A stretch of DNA of 64,000 bases from Nitrospira sp. (GCA_024331125.1 JANDJI010000007.1:41360-105359), one strand, 5' to 3'. Shown: positions 36,304 through 46,197, numbered from the stretch's first letter. Notes: generated by a model from the letters alone, not told the origin. A program made the numbers and translations.

Positions 36304-39105
36304 ATGGCGAAGAAAACCAAGGTTGCGACGAAGTCCAATCAGACCGCGCCGTATAAACACCCCGAGGCCAAGAGCCTCATGCGGCCGGAGGTCGGGACGC
36401 AGGCGCAATTCAAAAAGAAGAAACCGCCCAAGACCTACCGGTACGATTCCTCACTCTCGCCGTCGCTTGATTGGGATGGGCAGAATCCGGTCCGGGAGCA
36501 GGGCGAAGCCCTGATCAAACAGATCCTCGACGCGAAGAGCCTTGAAGAGGCGAAGGCCGCCGCATCCAAGCTCAAGAGTCTCAGCAAGCCGTTCTTGAAC
36601 TGGGCGGGCAAGGCCGAGCGGCTGTCGTTCGACGTGCCGACTTTGCCGCTCTTCATCCATGAGCGGCTTTCGACGAAAGCCATCATCGAGACGCTGGCCG
36701 GGCATAAGACCGACAAGCAAGAAGATCTGTTCGCCCTCTTCGGCGACCCGCAACATTCCATCACCGACCAGGTGCTCAAGGCTTACGAGTATCAGGATAA
36801 CTGGACGAACCGGATGATCCTGGGTGATTCGCTGGTCGTGATGAATTCGCTCCTGCATTATGAAGGCTTGGGCGGGCAGGTGCAGATGATCTACATGGAC
36901 CCGCCCTACGGCGTAAAGTTCGGCAGCAACTTCCAGCCCTTCGTCAGGAAGCGCGATGTCTCCCACAACGACGACGAGGACATGACCCGCGAGCCGGAAA
37001 TGGTCCAGGCCTACCGGGACACCTGGGAACTGGGGTTGCATTCCTACCTGACCTATTTGCGTGATCGCCTCCTGCTCGCCCGCGAGCTGCTCACCCCCAG
37101 CGGCAGCATCTTTGTCCAGATCAGCGACGAGAATCTGCACCACGTGCGGGAAGTGATGGATGAGGTGTTTGGAGGGGAGAATTTCCTTTCAGTGATAACA
37201 GTGCGGAAGACAACGAGCGAAGGCAGTAGCTATCTTGGCACAACATCAGATTTTGTGTTGTGGTACGGGAAAGACAAGTTCAGCAGCAAATACAATCAGA
37301 TCTTTATTCAGCGAAGTGATGAGGCCGATAGTAGGTATGACCAAGTCATGCTTCAAGATGGGAAAGTTCGACCTGCAAGCGAAACAGAAATGGACGGAAC
37401 CACGCTGGTCCCCAACGGGGCGAGACTTTTCCGGGTTGATAACATTACCAGCTCTCGCCCAGCAGGTGAGGGAGACCTTCGAGAGTTTGAATATCAAGGC
37501 AAGCGTTTTACCCCCGGAACGGGAACATTTAAGACTGACCTGGTTGGAATGAAGAAATTGGCAGCCGCAAACCGTTTGCATATCAGCTCAAAGGGCAAGC
37601 TTAACTACCGTCGGTTTAAGGATGACTTCTCGCTTGCAGCCATAGGTAATCTTTGGACGGACATTAGTGGGGCGGTCCAAAGCAGGACAGACCCGAAAAT
37701 CTATGTTGTCCAAACCTCAACATCAATTATCGAACGCTGCCTTCTCATGACGACCGATCCCGGCGATCTGGTGCTTGATCCGACGTGCGGGAGCGGGACG
37801 ACTGCTTATGTCGCCGAGCAGTGGGGCCGCCGCTGGATCACGATCGATACGAGCCGCGTGCCGTTAGCACTTGCCCGTCAGCGGCTCCTGACTGCCACCT
37901 TTCCCTGGTATGAATTGAAAGACCCGGCTCGTGGCCCGGCCGGTGGCTTTGTCTATAAACGCAAGCAAAACAAGAAGGGCGAAGAAGTCGGCGGCATTGT
38001 CCCGCATATCACGCTGAAATCCATCGCCAACAACGAGCCGCCGAAGGAAGAAGTGCTGGTGGATCGGCCGGAGGTGGAGAACGGCATCACGCGCGTCACC
38101 GGACCCTTCTGCGTCGAGGCGACTATCCCCACGCCGGTGGATTGGGAGGAAGAAACACCCTCACCCCAGCCCTCTCCCATCAAGGGAGAGGGAGTGAAAG
38201 AGAAGCCCTCTCCCACCGGGGGATCAGGAGAGTACGGAGCCTTCGTGGATCGCATGCTGGAAGTCTTGCGCAAGAGCCCGGTCCTCAGGCTCGAAGGGAA
38301 CAGGACGGTCACGTTCAAGAGCATCCGACCTCCAGCCAAGACTCTGTCGCTCTCTGCAGAGGCGCTTGTTGATGCGACTGCACCAGGCCAAAAGCCTTCG
38401 CTGACGGATGCCATTGATGAAGCAGAGGAGAAGAGCGGCAGACGGCTCGCCTTGTCCGGTCAGCCGGTTGCGTTTGTGTTCGGACCGGAGAACGGCGCGG
38501 TCAGCGAGAAGCTGGTCTATGAAGCAGCCCGCGAGGCGCATGCGAAGAACTACACCCATTTGTATGTGATCGGCTTTGCGATCCAGCCCAATGCGCGGAC
38601 GCTGGTGGAGAAATGCGCCGAGGTCATGGGTGTCCCCGCGACCTACGTCCAGGCCACGCCGGACCTGATGATGGGCGATTTGCTCAAGAACATGCGGTCG
38701 AGCCAGATTTTCAGCGTCTGTGGGCAACCGGAAATCAGCGTGAGGCGTGAAAAGGGAAGCGTGAAAGGTGGGGAGGCCGTCTATCAGGTTGAGCTTCTAG
38801 GTCTGGATGTGTTCGATCCCGTCACGATGGAGGTCGATCACCGATCGGGCCACGATGTGCCGGCCTGGTTCCTCGATACCGATTACAACGATCTCTGCTT
38901 CCACGTGTGCCAAGCCTTCTTCCCTCGCACCAGCGCCTGGGACAATCTCAAAAAAGCGCTCAAAGGCGAGTATGAAGAAAGCGTGTGGGATCATCTGTCC
39001 GGCACGGTCAGCGCGCCGTTCGAGGCTGGCGAGCACCGGCAGATTGCCGTCAAGGTGATCGACGACCGGGGCAACGAATTGCTGGTGGTGAAGAAACTGG
39101 CATAA
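36304..39105 (+). CDS. mod: Type III-like restriction-modification DNA methyltransferase (Mod)
   Basis: 933 aa. ATG 36304 is preferred because AAAGGA at 36290-36295 is correctly spaced for it but abuts ATG 36295. Beta-class order: catalytic DPPYG at ~199-203 comes first and the SAM-binding DPTCGSGTTAYVAE at ~492-505 follows. It is an N6-adenine or N4-cytosine methyltransferase that modifies DNA at the recognition site. The C-terminal ~250 residues (PVAFVFGPENGAVSEK onward) are a specificity/Res-interaction region. An in-frame repeat element lies at ~619-630. The gene is intact although its Res partner is not, so it may now act as an orphan methyltransferase. Confidence 0.85.
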   Translation: MAKKTKVATKSNQTAPYKHPEAKSLMRPEVGTQAQFKKKKPPKTYRYDSSLSPSLDWDGQNPVREQGEALIKQILDAKSLEEAKAAASKLKSLSKPFLNWAGKAERLSFDVPTLPLFIHERLSTKAIIETLAGHKTDKQEDLFALFGDPQHSITDQVLKAYEYQDNWTNRMILGDSLVVMNSLLHYEGLGGQVQMIYMDPPYGVKFGSNFQPFVRKRDVSHNDDEDMTREPEMVQAYRDTWELGLHSYLTYLRDRLLLARELLTPSGSIFVQISDENLHHVREVMDEVFGGENFLSVITVRKTTSEGSSYLGTTSDFVLWYGKDKFSSKYNQIFIQRSDEADSRYDQVMLQDGKVRPASETEMDGTTLVPNGARLFRVDNITSSRPAGEGDLREFEYQGKRFTPGTGTFKTDLVGMKKLAAANRLHISSKGKLNYRRFKDDFSLAAIGNLWTDISGAVQSRTDPKIYVVQTSTSIIERCLLMTTDPGDLVLDPTCGSGTTAYVAEQWGRRWITIDTSRVPLALARQRLLTATFPWYELKDPARGPAGGFVYKRKQNKKGEEVGGIVPHITLKSIANNEPPKEEVLVDRPEVENGITRVTGPFCVEATIPTPVDWEEETPSPQPSPIKGEGVKEKPSPTGGSGEYGAFVDRMLEVLRKSPVLRLEGNRTVTFKSIRPPAKTLSLSAEALVDATAPGQKPSLTDAIDEAEEKSGRRLALSGQPVAFVFGPENGAVSEKLVYEAAREAHAKNYTHLYVIGFAIQPNARTLVEKCAEVMGVPATYVQATPDLMMGDLLKNMRSSQIFSVCGQPEISVRREKGSVKGGEAVYQVELLGLDVFDPVTMEVDHRSGHDVPAWFLDTDYNDLCFHVCQAFFPRTSAWDNLKKALKGEYEESVWDHLSGTVSAPFEAGEHRQIAVKVIDDRGNELLVVKKLA
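38158..38194. repeat. REP-like palindromic element inside mod
   Basis: CCCTCTCCC (38170-38178), loop ATCAA, GGGAGAGGG (38184-38192), preceded by CCCTCACCCCAG. This is the familiar palindromic repeat seen at many sites in proteobacterial and other genomes, and it is translated here in frame as SPQPSPIKGEG. A partial second unit (CCCTCTCCCACCGGGGG) follows at 38206-38222. Confidence 0.7.
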
Positions 39106-39211
39106 TAAGACGACATTGCGGCCAAGGATCTTCAAAGAGTGGAGAAGGTGAAAGAAACAACCGGTTCCCAGGCTGGCGTAAAAGCCGCCACGTCCATGAA
39201 GGAGAGATCAC

Positions 39212-39424
39212 ATGAAAGAGCTCCAGGAGTTACTTGAGGAATTGCCACCCAATCTCCAACAGGAGGTTCTGGATTTCGCGGAGTTTCTTCTTGAGAAGAG
39301 CAAAAAGAGACCTGAAGGGGTACCGCACTTCCGATGGGCGGGAGCGTTGAAAGATCTTCGCGATCGATACACCTCCGTGGAACTGCAACATAAAGCGTCC
39401 GACTGGCGAGTCGGTGAGAAATGA
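39212..39424 (+). CDS. DUF2281-family antitoxin
   Basis: 70 aa. The N-terminal LQELLEELPPNLQQEVLDFAEFLL matches the DUF2281/antitoxin helical core and the C-terminus is a probable toxin-binding tail. AGGAGAG precedes the ATG. Its stop overlaps the start of the PIN toxin gene (ATGA), the standard antitoxin-toxin order, and it is expected to neutralise the toxin and autoregulate the pair. Confidence 0.78.
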   Translation: MKELQELLEELPPNLQQEVLDFAEFLLEKSKKRPEGVPHFRWAGALKDLRDRYTSVELQHKASDWRVGEK

Positions 39425-39825
39425 ATCTTTTCATCGATACCAATATCATCCTGGAAATCATCCTAGGACAGCATCATGACCAAGAGGCTCGCTCCCTGCT
39501 CTTGACGACGCATCGCCACCACCTCTTTCTCTCTGATTTTTCCCTTCATTCAATCGGAGTGATTCTGTTCAGGCGAAATCAATCCGATGCGTTCCTCGAT
39601 TTTTGTTCGGACATGGTTGAGCCGGGGAGGCTGGCTATTATTGGTTTGTCGGTCCAGCATATGAACCTTGTAGCCCAAGCCTCAAAGGAGTTCCGGCTCG
39701 ATTTCGATGATGCCTATCAGTATGTGACGGCCGACAAACATAACCTCGTCATCGTGAGCTTCGATGCCGACTTCGACCGGACGGCACGGGGACGGAAAAC
39801 TCCTCAGGCAGTGTTGGAAACCTGA
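39421..39825 (+). CDS. PIN-domain ribonuclease toxin
   Basis: 134 aa. Acidic PIN-fold residues: Asp in LFIDTNIILE (position 5), Asp in LDFDDAYQYV (~97-100) and Asp in VSFDADFDR (~116-119), which would coordinate Mg2+ for RNA cleavage. Translated by ATGA overlap with the DUF2281 antitoxin. The pair lies between mod and res and may stabilise the island (inference). Confidence 0.82.
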   Translation: MNLFIDTNIILEIILGQHHDQEARSLLLTTHRHHLFLSDFSLHSIGVILFRRNQSDAFLDFCSDMVEPGRLAIIGLSVQHMNLVAQASKEFRLDFDDAYQYVTADKHNLVIVSFDADFDRTARGRKTPQAVLET

Positions 39826-39835
39826 TCAACATTCG

Positions 39836-42800
39836 ATGAGCGGCTACGAAGTTCCTGAACCTATTCTGAATTCCCCGTTCGACGAACCCGCTGAACATTG
39901 GCATATCGTGGAAGGCGAATCGCCTGAACGGCGTCCGGGCCGACGGCCGGCGATGTATTTCTATCGCGACCCCAAAGCCAAACCGGAGACCGAAGCGGGT
40001 CGTGTAGTCGGCACTGCCATCGAACTGAAACTCGTCAACCGTATTCGTGCACAGGTCAAGAAGTGGCGGCAGGAGGGCTATCCCGGTGTAACCAGAACGA
40101 CGCTGGAGTTACTGCACTGGTGGCGGCGAGACGGGCGGGCGCAGCGGCTCTTCTTCGCGCAGCTTGATGCGGCGGAAACGATCATCTTTCTCACGGAGGC
40201 CAGGGCCGACTACCGGCAGGGGATCGACATTCCCCAGGAAGAGGTCAGCGAGGAGAAACGAAAGAATGGCTTTGTCGGGTTTCGGCGTTATGCCTGCAAG
40301 ATGGCCACCGGTTCAGGCAAGACCACGGTGATGGGGATGCTGGCTGCCTGGAGCATCCTCAACAAGGTCAACGACCGAAGCGACGCCAGGTTTTCGGATG
40401 TCGTGCTGATCGTTTGCCCGAACGTGACGATCAAGAACCGGCTGCGTGAACTGGACCCTGAAGGAGGTGAGGCCAGCCTGTACCCATGCGCGATCTCGTG
40501 CCGTCCCACCTGATGCCGTTGCTCACACAAGGGCGGGTCCTCGTCACCAATTGGCATGTCTTCGAGCCTCAATCGATTCAAACCGGCGGTGTCGGCGCAC
40601 GAGTCACCAAGGCGGGCGTGGAGGTGCGCACGAAGGAAACCATCACCATCGGCTCCAAGACGACGACAGCGCGTGGGACCCGCTATCTGACTCTCGACGA
40701 TTTCGAGCGCCAGGTGGCGGCGGGGTTGCTGACGGTGCTTGAGGAACAGCGAGACAAAGATGGCACGCTGAAGAAAGTCTCGGTTGAATCTCGGCGCTAT
40801 GTCGAGAGTGACACGGCTCTGGTGAGCCGGATTCTGGGTCGCGAGGTGGGTGGCAAACAAAACATCCTCGTCATGAACGACGAAGCCCACCATGCGTATC
40901 GCATCGTGCGTGAAGAACGAGATGAAGAGGAAGAGGATTTGTTCGGCGAGGGCGAAGAGGCGGAAGACTTCTTCAAGGAAGCGACGGTCTGGATTGACAG
41001 CCTGGACCGCATTCAGAAATTACGAGGTATCAACTTCTGTCTCGATCTGTCCGCGACACCCTACTTTCTCGGTCGCGTGGGCCAGGATACGAACCGGCCG
41101 TTTCCCTGGGTGGTGAGCGACTTCGGATTGATCGATGCAATCGAGTCTGGTCTGGTGAAAATTCCCCAGCTCGCGGTCCGTGATACGACCGGCAAAGAGA
41201 TTCCCGGCTACTTCAACATCTGGCACTGGATTCTGCCCCAACTCGCGTCGGCCGAGCGAGGCGGGAAGAAGGCCAACCCCAAGCCTGAAGCTATCTTGAA
41301 GTATGCCCACCATCCCATCGCAATGTTGGGCGGGCTCTGGGAAAAAGAACGGGAAGAGTGGGCCAAGGATCGCGACGATCCCCGCCCACCGGTCTTCATT
41401 CTGGTGTGCAAGAACACGCAGATCGCCAAGGTGCTGTACGACTGGCTGGCGGAAGACAAGGCGCCGACCGGCATCCCACCGGCGAAGCTCGAAGGATTTA
41501 GAAACAACGGCTGTCAGTACGCGATCCGCGTGGATTCCAAGGTGGTGCATGAGTCGGATTCCGGCGAGGCGAAGAGCAACGAAGTCCGTTGGATGCGCTT
41601 CACGCTGGATACCGTCGGGAAGACCGCCTGGCCGACCGATCAAATGGGAAGGCCGCTCTATCCGGAGGGCTTCAAGGAACTGGCCGATAAACTGGGGAGA
41701 CCCGACCATCCGCCCGGACGGGACGTGCGTTGCATCGTCAGCGTGGGCATGCTCACGGAGGGATGGGATTGCAACACGGTGACGCACATCATCGGGCTTC
41801 GCCCTTTCATGTCCCAATTGCTCTGCGAGCAAGTGGTGGGCCGAGGCTTGCGGAGGGCCAGTTACGACGTCGGTCCCGATGGCAAGCTCACCGAGGAAGT
41901 AGCCAAGGTGTTCGGGGTACCGTTTGAAGTGATCCCGTTCAAAGCGAATCCCCAGGGACAGCCGCAACCTCGCATCAAGCGATACCATGTCCATGCGCTC
42001 CCTGCGAAAGCCCGGTTCGAGATCATGTTTCCTCGCGTCGAGGGCTACACCCAGGCGATTCGCAATAAGGTGACGGTCGATTGGGCGACGGTTCCGTCAC
42101 TGGTGCTGGAGCCGGGTCGCATTCCACCCGAGGTCGAGATGAAGGGCCTGCACGTGAACAACAAGGGGCGGCTGTCACTTTCCGGTCCCGGCCGAATCGA
42201 CGATGTCACGCTCAAGGAGTTTCGCGCGAAGCGGCGGATGCAGGAACTGGTGTTCGATCTTGCCAAGACGCTTGCGCGGGAGTATGTCGCCCAGAAACAA
42301 TGCACGATTCCTGTTTATCGCTTGTTTCCTCAACTGGCGGGTCTCATCAAACAGTATCTCGATACCAAGGTCGAGGTTCGGCCGCCCGCCGATAAGAAAG
42401 ATCTGTTTCTTTCACCCTACTATGGCTGGCTGGGTGGTCGAGCGGTTGCTGGAGGCGGTTCGGCCCGATACGTCACAAGGAGAAGCGCCGGAGGTGCCGC
42501 GCTACGAGGCGAGCCGAGGACCAGGTTCAACGGCAGACGTAGACTTTTGGACGAGCCGCGAGGTGCGGGAGGTTCACAAATCACATCTCAACTATGTGGT
42601 GGCGGATACGAAGCAGTGGGAACAATCCGCGGCGTATTATCTGGATCGGCATGAAACGGTCGAGGCCTTCGTCAAAAATGCCGGCCTCGGCTTCGCCATT
42701 CCCTACCTACACAATGGTCAGATGCACGATTACGTGCCGGACTTTATTGTTCGACTCAAGACCGAGCCGGCGAGCTATCTGATCTTGGAGACCAAGGGCT

Positions 42801-42946
42801 ACGATCCGCTCGAAGAGGTCAAAGGCGCGGCGGCGGAACGGTGGGTAGCGGCGGTCAATGCGGATGGGACCTACGGAACGTGGCGGTATGCCGTGATCAA
42901 GAAGGTTTCGGACGTGCCAAGCCTGCTTGGGCATCTGGTCCGGTGA
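39836..42946 (+). pseudogene. res: Type III restriction endonuclease Res, two frameshifts
   Basis: Starting at ATG 39836 the helicase part has Walker A MATGSGKTTVMG and, after a frame change, the DEAH-type box MNDEAHHAY and helicase motif VI region CEQVVGRGLRRASY. The C-terminal nuclease domain (HDYVPDFIVRLK...LILETKGYD, PD-ExK type) is in a third segment. Break 1 is a one-base loss at about 40484-40485: ASLY is followed out of frame by MRDLVPSHLMPLL. Break 2 is a 4-bp tandem duplication (GGCT twice, 42424-42431), after which WVVERLLEAVRPD continues one frame over. The second break separates helicase from nuclease. Res should be inactive unless these are sequencing errors. Confidence 0.87.
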
Positions 42947-42954
42947 GCGCACCG

Positions 42955-44058
42955 TTACTCGTCTTGTTTGGCTCCCCCTTCCCAGAGTTTGACGGTCCGG
43001 TCCCAGGAGGCGCTGGCGAGGAAGCGGCCGTCCGGCGAGAAGGTCACACAGCGGACGCCCGCGGTGTGACCATGGAGCGTGCGGAAGTTCCGGCCGGTCG
43101 CCAGGTCCCAGAACTTGATGGTCTGGTCGTCGCTCGCGCTCACGAGGACTTTGCCGTCCGGGGAGACGGCCACGCTGCGGACCCATCCCTTGTGGCCGGT
43201 GAGGGCCTTCTTTTCGACGACGTGCGGCATCTCGAAGAGCTTGATGGTCTTGTCGCGGCTGCCGGTGATCAGGAATTTCGCATCCGGGGTGAAGGTCATG
43301 GCGCCGATCCAATAATCCATCGGTTTCTGGAACCCGCCGTCGTCCTCGATGAAATAGCCGCGGGTTTCGGTCGAATCTTCCTCGTCTCGCCGCCAGTGGC
43401 CGTCGTGCAACACCTTTTCGTCGCCGCTGGGGAGCACCTCCCAAATTTTGATCTTGCCGATGTCGGTGCCGCTGGCCAGGTGGATGCCGTCGGGCGAAAA
43501 GGCGACGCAGACCGACCAATGGTGATCGTACTCGTCCTTGCCGAGCAGTGTCATCAGTTCGGTGCCGGTGGTGACTTCCCAAATTTTGATGTCCTTGTTG
43601 TGGCTGCCGCGCGCGAGCATGAGGCCGTCGGGCGAGAGCGAGAGGCTGCAGATGCCGTGGTCGTAGCGTGTGAACAACAGTTTCAGCGGCTCGCCGGTCT
43701 TGCCGTTCCAGAGTCGGATCGTGCGGTCTTCACTGCCGGTGGCGAGAGTCTGGCCGTCCGGAGTGAAGACGACGGCGCGGATGTCGTGAGTATGGCCGCG
43801 AAGGGAGCGAAGGAGTCGTCCCGTCTCGATGTCCCACATGCGGACGAGGCGGTCGGCGCCGCCGCTCGCAAGGGTGTGGCCGTCGGGCGAGAACGCCACG
43901 GCCCAGACGCCGTGGGTATGCCCCCGGTAGGTCCGGACTTCTCGGCAGTCTTTCGCCCAGTAGTCCAAACAGTCGATGGGAGGCGCCGGAGCCGTCTCGA
44001 TCGGAAAGCCCGGCGGTCCGTTCGGTGCGGGTGTGGTCGTCATCTGTTCGGGCATCAC
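42955..44058 (-). CDS. WD40-repeat beta-propeller protein
   Basis: 367 aa, no signal peptide. About seven WD40 repeats with typical ends: GHTHGVWAVAFSPDG...VRMWD, GHTHDIRAVVFTPDG...IRLW, ICSLSLSPDG...IKIWE, CVAFSPDG...IKIWE, GAMTFTPDA...IKLFE, GHKGWVRSVAVSPDG...IKFWD and GHTAGVRCVTFSPDG...VKLWE. The fifth repeat follows an acidic insertion (~205-235, RRDEEDSTET). WD40 proteins act as interaction scaffolds; the partner is unknown. Convergent with the res pseudogene, with only 8 nt between stops. Confidence 0.9.
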   Translation of the reverse strand: MMPEQMTTTPAPNGPPGFPIETAPAPPIDCLDYWAKDCREVRTYRGHTHGVWAVAFSPDGHTLASGGADRLVRMWDIETGRLLRSLRGHTHDIRAVVFTPDGQTLATGSEDRTIRLWNGKTGEPLKLLFTRYDHGICSLSLSPDGLMLARGSHNKDIKIWEVTTGTELMTLLGKDEYDHHWSVCVAFSPDGIHLASGTDIGKIKIWEVLPSGDEKVLHDGHWRRDEEDSTETRGYFIEDDGGFQKPMDYWIGAMTFTPDAKFLITGSRDKTIKLFEMPHVVEKKALTGHKGWVRSVAVSPDGKVLVSASDDQTIKFWDLATGRNFRTLHGHTAGVRCVTFSPDGRFLASASWDRTVKLWEGGAKQDE

Positions 44059-44090
44059 GCAGTCGGCTCTTCGCCCGTCGGCGGAGAGCC

Positions 44091-44120
44091 TTGATTGGCC
44101 GTCGAAGCGGTCTGTATAAT
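44091..44120 (+). promoter_or_regulatory. Candidate sigma-70 promoter
   Basis: TTGATT (44091-44096), 18-bp spacer, TATAAT (44115-44120). It lies about 160 nt upstream of the gene at 44278 and would give a long leader. Confidence 0.5.
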
Positions 44121-44277
44121 TTCCATCGTCCGCGGCGATCGTAAGAGATGCGCGACGGGCAAGTCAAGCAGCCTTCGGTCGGATGTCCCCTGGCCTTGGA
44201 AGACGAACCTTCACCTTGCCAAGGGAGTCCTTGCGACCCTTCAACCATCACTCCGCTGGAAAGGATCGTTGCCGTTT

Positions 44278-45279
44278 ATGGAGATCAGATTTCAGCCCGC
44301 CCTGCTTCAAGAAGTGATCGATTCGTTCATCGAAAAAACGGAGCGGGAAGGGGATCCCACTTACTACAAAGAGTTCCATGAGTATGCCGATCCGATCTAC
44401 GAGAAGTTCGCTCTGGAAGATCGGGAAGGAGAGTTTAAGAAACTCTATCAGTATCTCTTCGGGACCTGGGGGTTTGCGGACATCATCCGCGACTCGTTCG
44501 ACGAATATCCGCTGCTCAGGGAAAAGGTGGGCATCGTTTTGGTCAAGGGGGTGCTGAAAGAGGATCAGGAAGGGGTCGATATTCTGCGTAAATGGGGACC
44601 GGTCGAAAAGGAGTTGGCCCGTTCGTTTGAGGAAAAGGGAATGAAAGGCGTCGGGATCAAGCTGATCCCCCGGCGATTTTATGATCCGGCGCTCACGCGG
44701 TACTGCCGCCACGAATTGATGCATATCTCGGACATGATCGACCCGGCGTTCGGATACGATCCGGACACCAAAGTGGGGCAGAATCCCGGCGAGGAAACGC
44801 TCATCTTGCAACGGTATCGCGTGTTGTGGAGCCTGAGCGTGGACAGTCGGCTGGTCGCCGCGGGCAAAGAACCGATGCTGAGCAAGGAAGATCGGTTCAA
44901 GGAATTCCGATCCTGGTATCGAAAAATTCCGCCGCTTCAATTGAGGTCGGTCTTCGAAGGGCTGTGGCAGACCTCGTACTTTACCCATTCCGAATTGATC
45001 GAGATGGCCGCCGACACCCTGCGCGTCATGGAGCGGGCCGTTGAGGTCGAGGGAGGCGAAGTTCCGGAGGTCCAGAGCAACAAAATCATGCTTATGCCGG
45101 GCTTTCCCTGTCCGCTCTGTCGCTTTCCCACCTATTCTTGGGTCGAAGATTTGACGAACAAGGTCGAGTCGTACGTCTTGGACTTTATTCGGGACAATCA
45201 TCCGGGGTGGGATGTGGAGTTCGGAGCCTGCGATCGCTGCGTGGAAGTGTATAAACTGCGCGCCGACGGCGTGACGTGA
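44278..45279 (+). CDS. HExxH and Cys-pair protein, unknown function
   Basis: 333 aa, cytoplasmic, start ATG 44278. A zinc-protease-like HELMH (~143-147, in RYCRHELMHISDMID) and two C-terminal CxxC pairs (CPLC ~281 and CDRC ~321) suggest metal binding. I do not recognise a named family. It stands upstream of a ferredoxin, a TorD-like chaperone and an NxrC-like gene in the same direction, which fits a role in maturation of a metalloenzyme. That role is inferred from context only. Confidence 0.6.
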   Translation: MEIRFQPALLQEVIDSFIEKTEREGDPTYYKEFHEYADPIYEKFALEDREGEFKKLYQYLFGTWGFADIIRDSFDEYPLLREKVGIVLVKGVLKEDQEGVDILRKWGPVEKELARSFEEKGMKGVGIKLIPRRFYDPALTRYCRHELMHISDMIDPAFGYDPDTKVGQNPGEETLILQRYRVLWSLSVDSRLVAAGKEPMLSKEDRFKEFRSWYRKIPPLQLRSVFEGLWQTSYFTHSELIEMAADTLRVMERAVEVEGGEVPEVQSNKIMLMPGFPCPLCRFPTYSWVEDLTNKVESYVLDFIRDNHPGWDVEFGACDRCVEVYKLRADGVT

Positions 45280-45384
45280 GTGCCGGCGGTGAGAGAACAC
45301 GCGCTCTTCACCAGCCGTGAGAGGAAAGCGAGAACACCGCCTCCGACGATGCGTGATATTCGTGCATAACGGACACGGCCTCCC

Positions 45385-45984
45385 ATGACACCCGATCCCT
45401 CATACGGCCGACGCGATTTTCTCAAGGACTCCGTTCGTTCCGTCGCGAAAGCCGCGCGGGAGTTCTCCAAACAAGTGGACGCCGCTCCGGTGCAGAAGGC
45501 GCCGACGATCCGGACCGATTGGTTGCGCCCGCCCGGCGCCGTTGAGGAGGCGCTGTTTCTGGAACTGTGCACGCGGTGCGGCGACTGCATCAAGGACTGT
45601 CCGCCGAGAGCGATCGTGGCCCATGAGCGCGACGCCACGCCGATCTTGTTCGCGGATCAGGCTCCGTGCCAGTTGTGCGAAGACTTTCCTTGTATCGCCT
45701 CGTGCCAAACGGGGGCCCTGAAGCCTGTCGGCGGAATTTACGAGGTTCGAATGGGCTGCGCGGTCGTATCCCACTCTCGTTGCACGGCGGGGCAAGGTTG
45801 CCATGCCTGTGTGCCCCGCTGTCCGACGCAGGCGCTGGCGATGGATTTTTACCTGATGCAGGTGGCGGTTACGGAGAATAGGTGCGTAGGGTGCGGAATG
45901 TGCGAGAAAATCTGCAAAACGGTCAATGATCACGTGGCGATTCGCGTGGTGCCGAACGGTCGGCGCACGCAGGTGAAGTTATGA
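45385..45984 (+). CDS. Four-cluster [4Fe-4S] ferredoxin, NapG/NapF/MauM-like
   Basis: 199 aa. Four cysteine groups: CTRCGDCIKDCP (~62-73), CQLCEDFPCIASC (~94-106), CTAGQGCHACVPRCP (~128-142) and CVGCGMCEKIC (~161-171). The N-terminus GRRDFLK resembles a twin-arginine motif but lacks the following hydrophobic stretch, so export is uncertain. NapG- and NapF-type proteins pass electrons to, or help mature, periplasmic molybdoenzymes. Its place before the TorD-like chaperone supports the second role. Confidence 0.82.
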   Translation: MTPDPSYGRRDFLKDSVRSVAKAAREFSKQVDAAPVQKAPTIRTDWLRPPGAVEEALFLELCTRCGDCIKDCPPRAIVAHERDATPILFADQAPCQLCEDFPCIASCQTGALKPVGGIYEVRMGCAVVSHSRCTAGQGCHACVPRCPTQALAMDFYLMQVAVTENRCVGCGMCEKICKTVNDHVAIRVVPNGRRTQVKL

Positions 45985-46056
45985 CAGAAGCGATGCGTTC
46001 TCCGAGGTCCATCGATTGTCGAGGGCGTCCAGGCATCGCAAGAAGGGTTTTTCGCC

Positions 46057-46104
46057 GGGAGAGGATGGTTCTCCCTTGACAATCTTCAGGGCATTTCATA
46101 TACA
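46057..46104 (+). promoter_or_regulatory. Strong sigma-70-type promoter with adjacent inverted repeat
   Basis: TTGACA (46076-46081), exactly 17-bp spacer, TATACA (46099-46104). Directly upstream is the inverted repeat GGGAGA (46057-46062) / TCTCCC (46070-46075), which touches the -35 and could be an operator. It should drive the TorD-like gene at 46198. Confidence 0.7.
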
Positions 46105-46197
46105 TACCAAGGTTTCGGTTCGAGAGGTTGGCCGGCTGGCGCGTCGTTTCGGAAGTCGCCGGTGAGGCGATCGACCCGACGGGCCGGAGAATACGCA

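Noticed and set aside
42841..44094. 417-codon + strand frame opposite the WD40 gene
   Set aside because: Repetitive Val/Ala/Gly-rich translation that mirrors the WD40 repeats on the other strand; no start signal.
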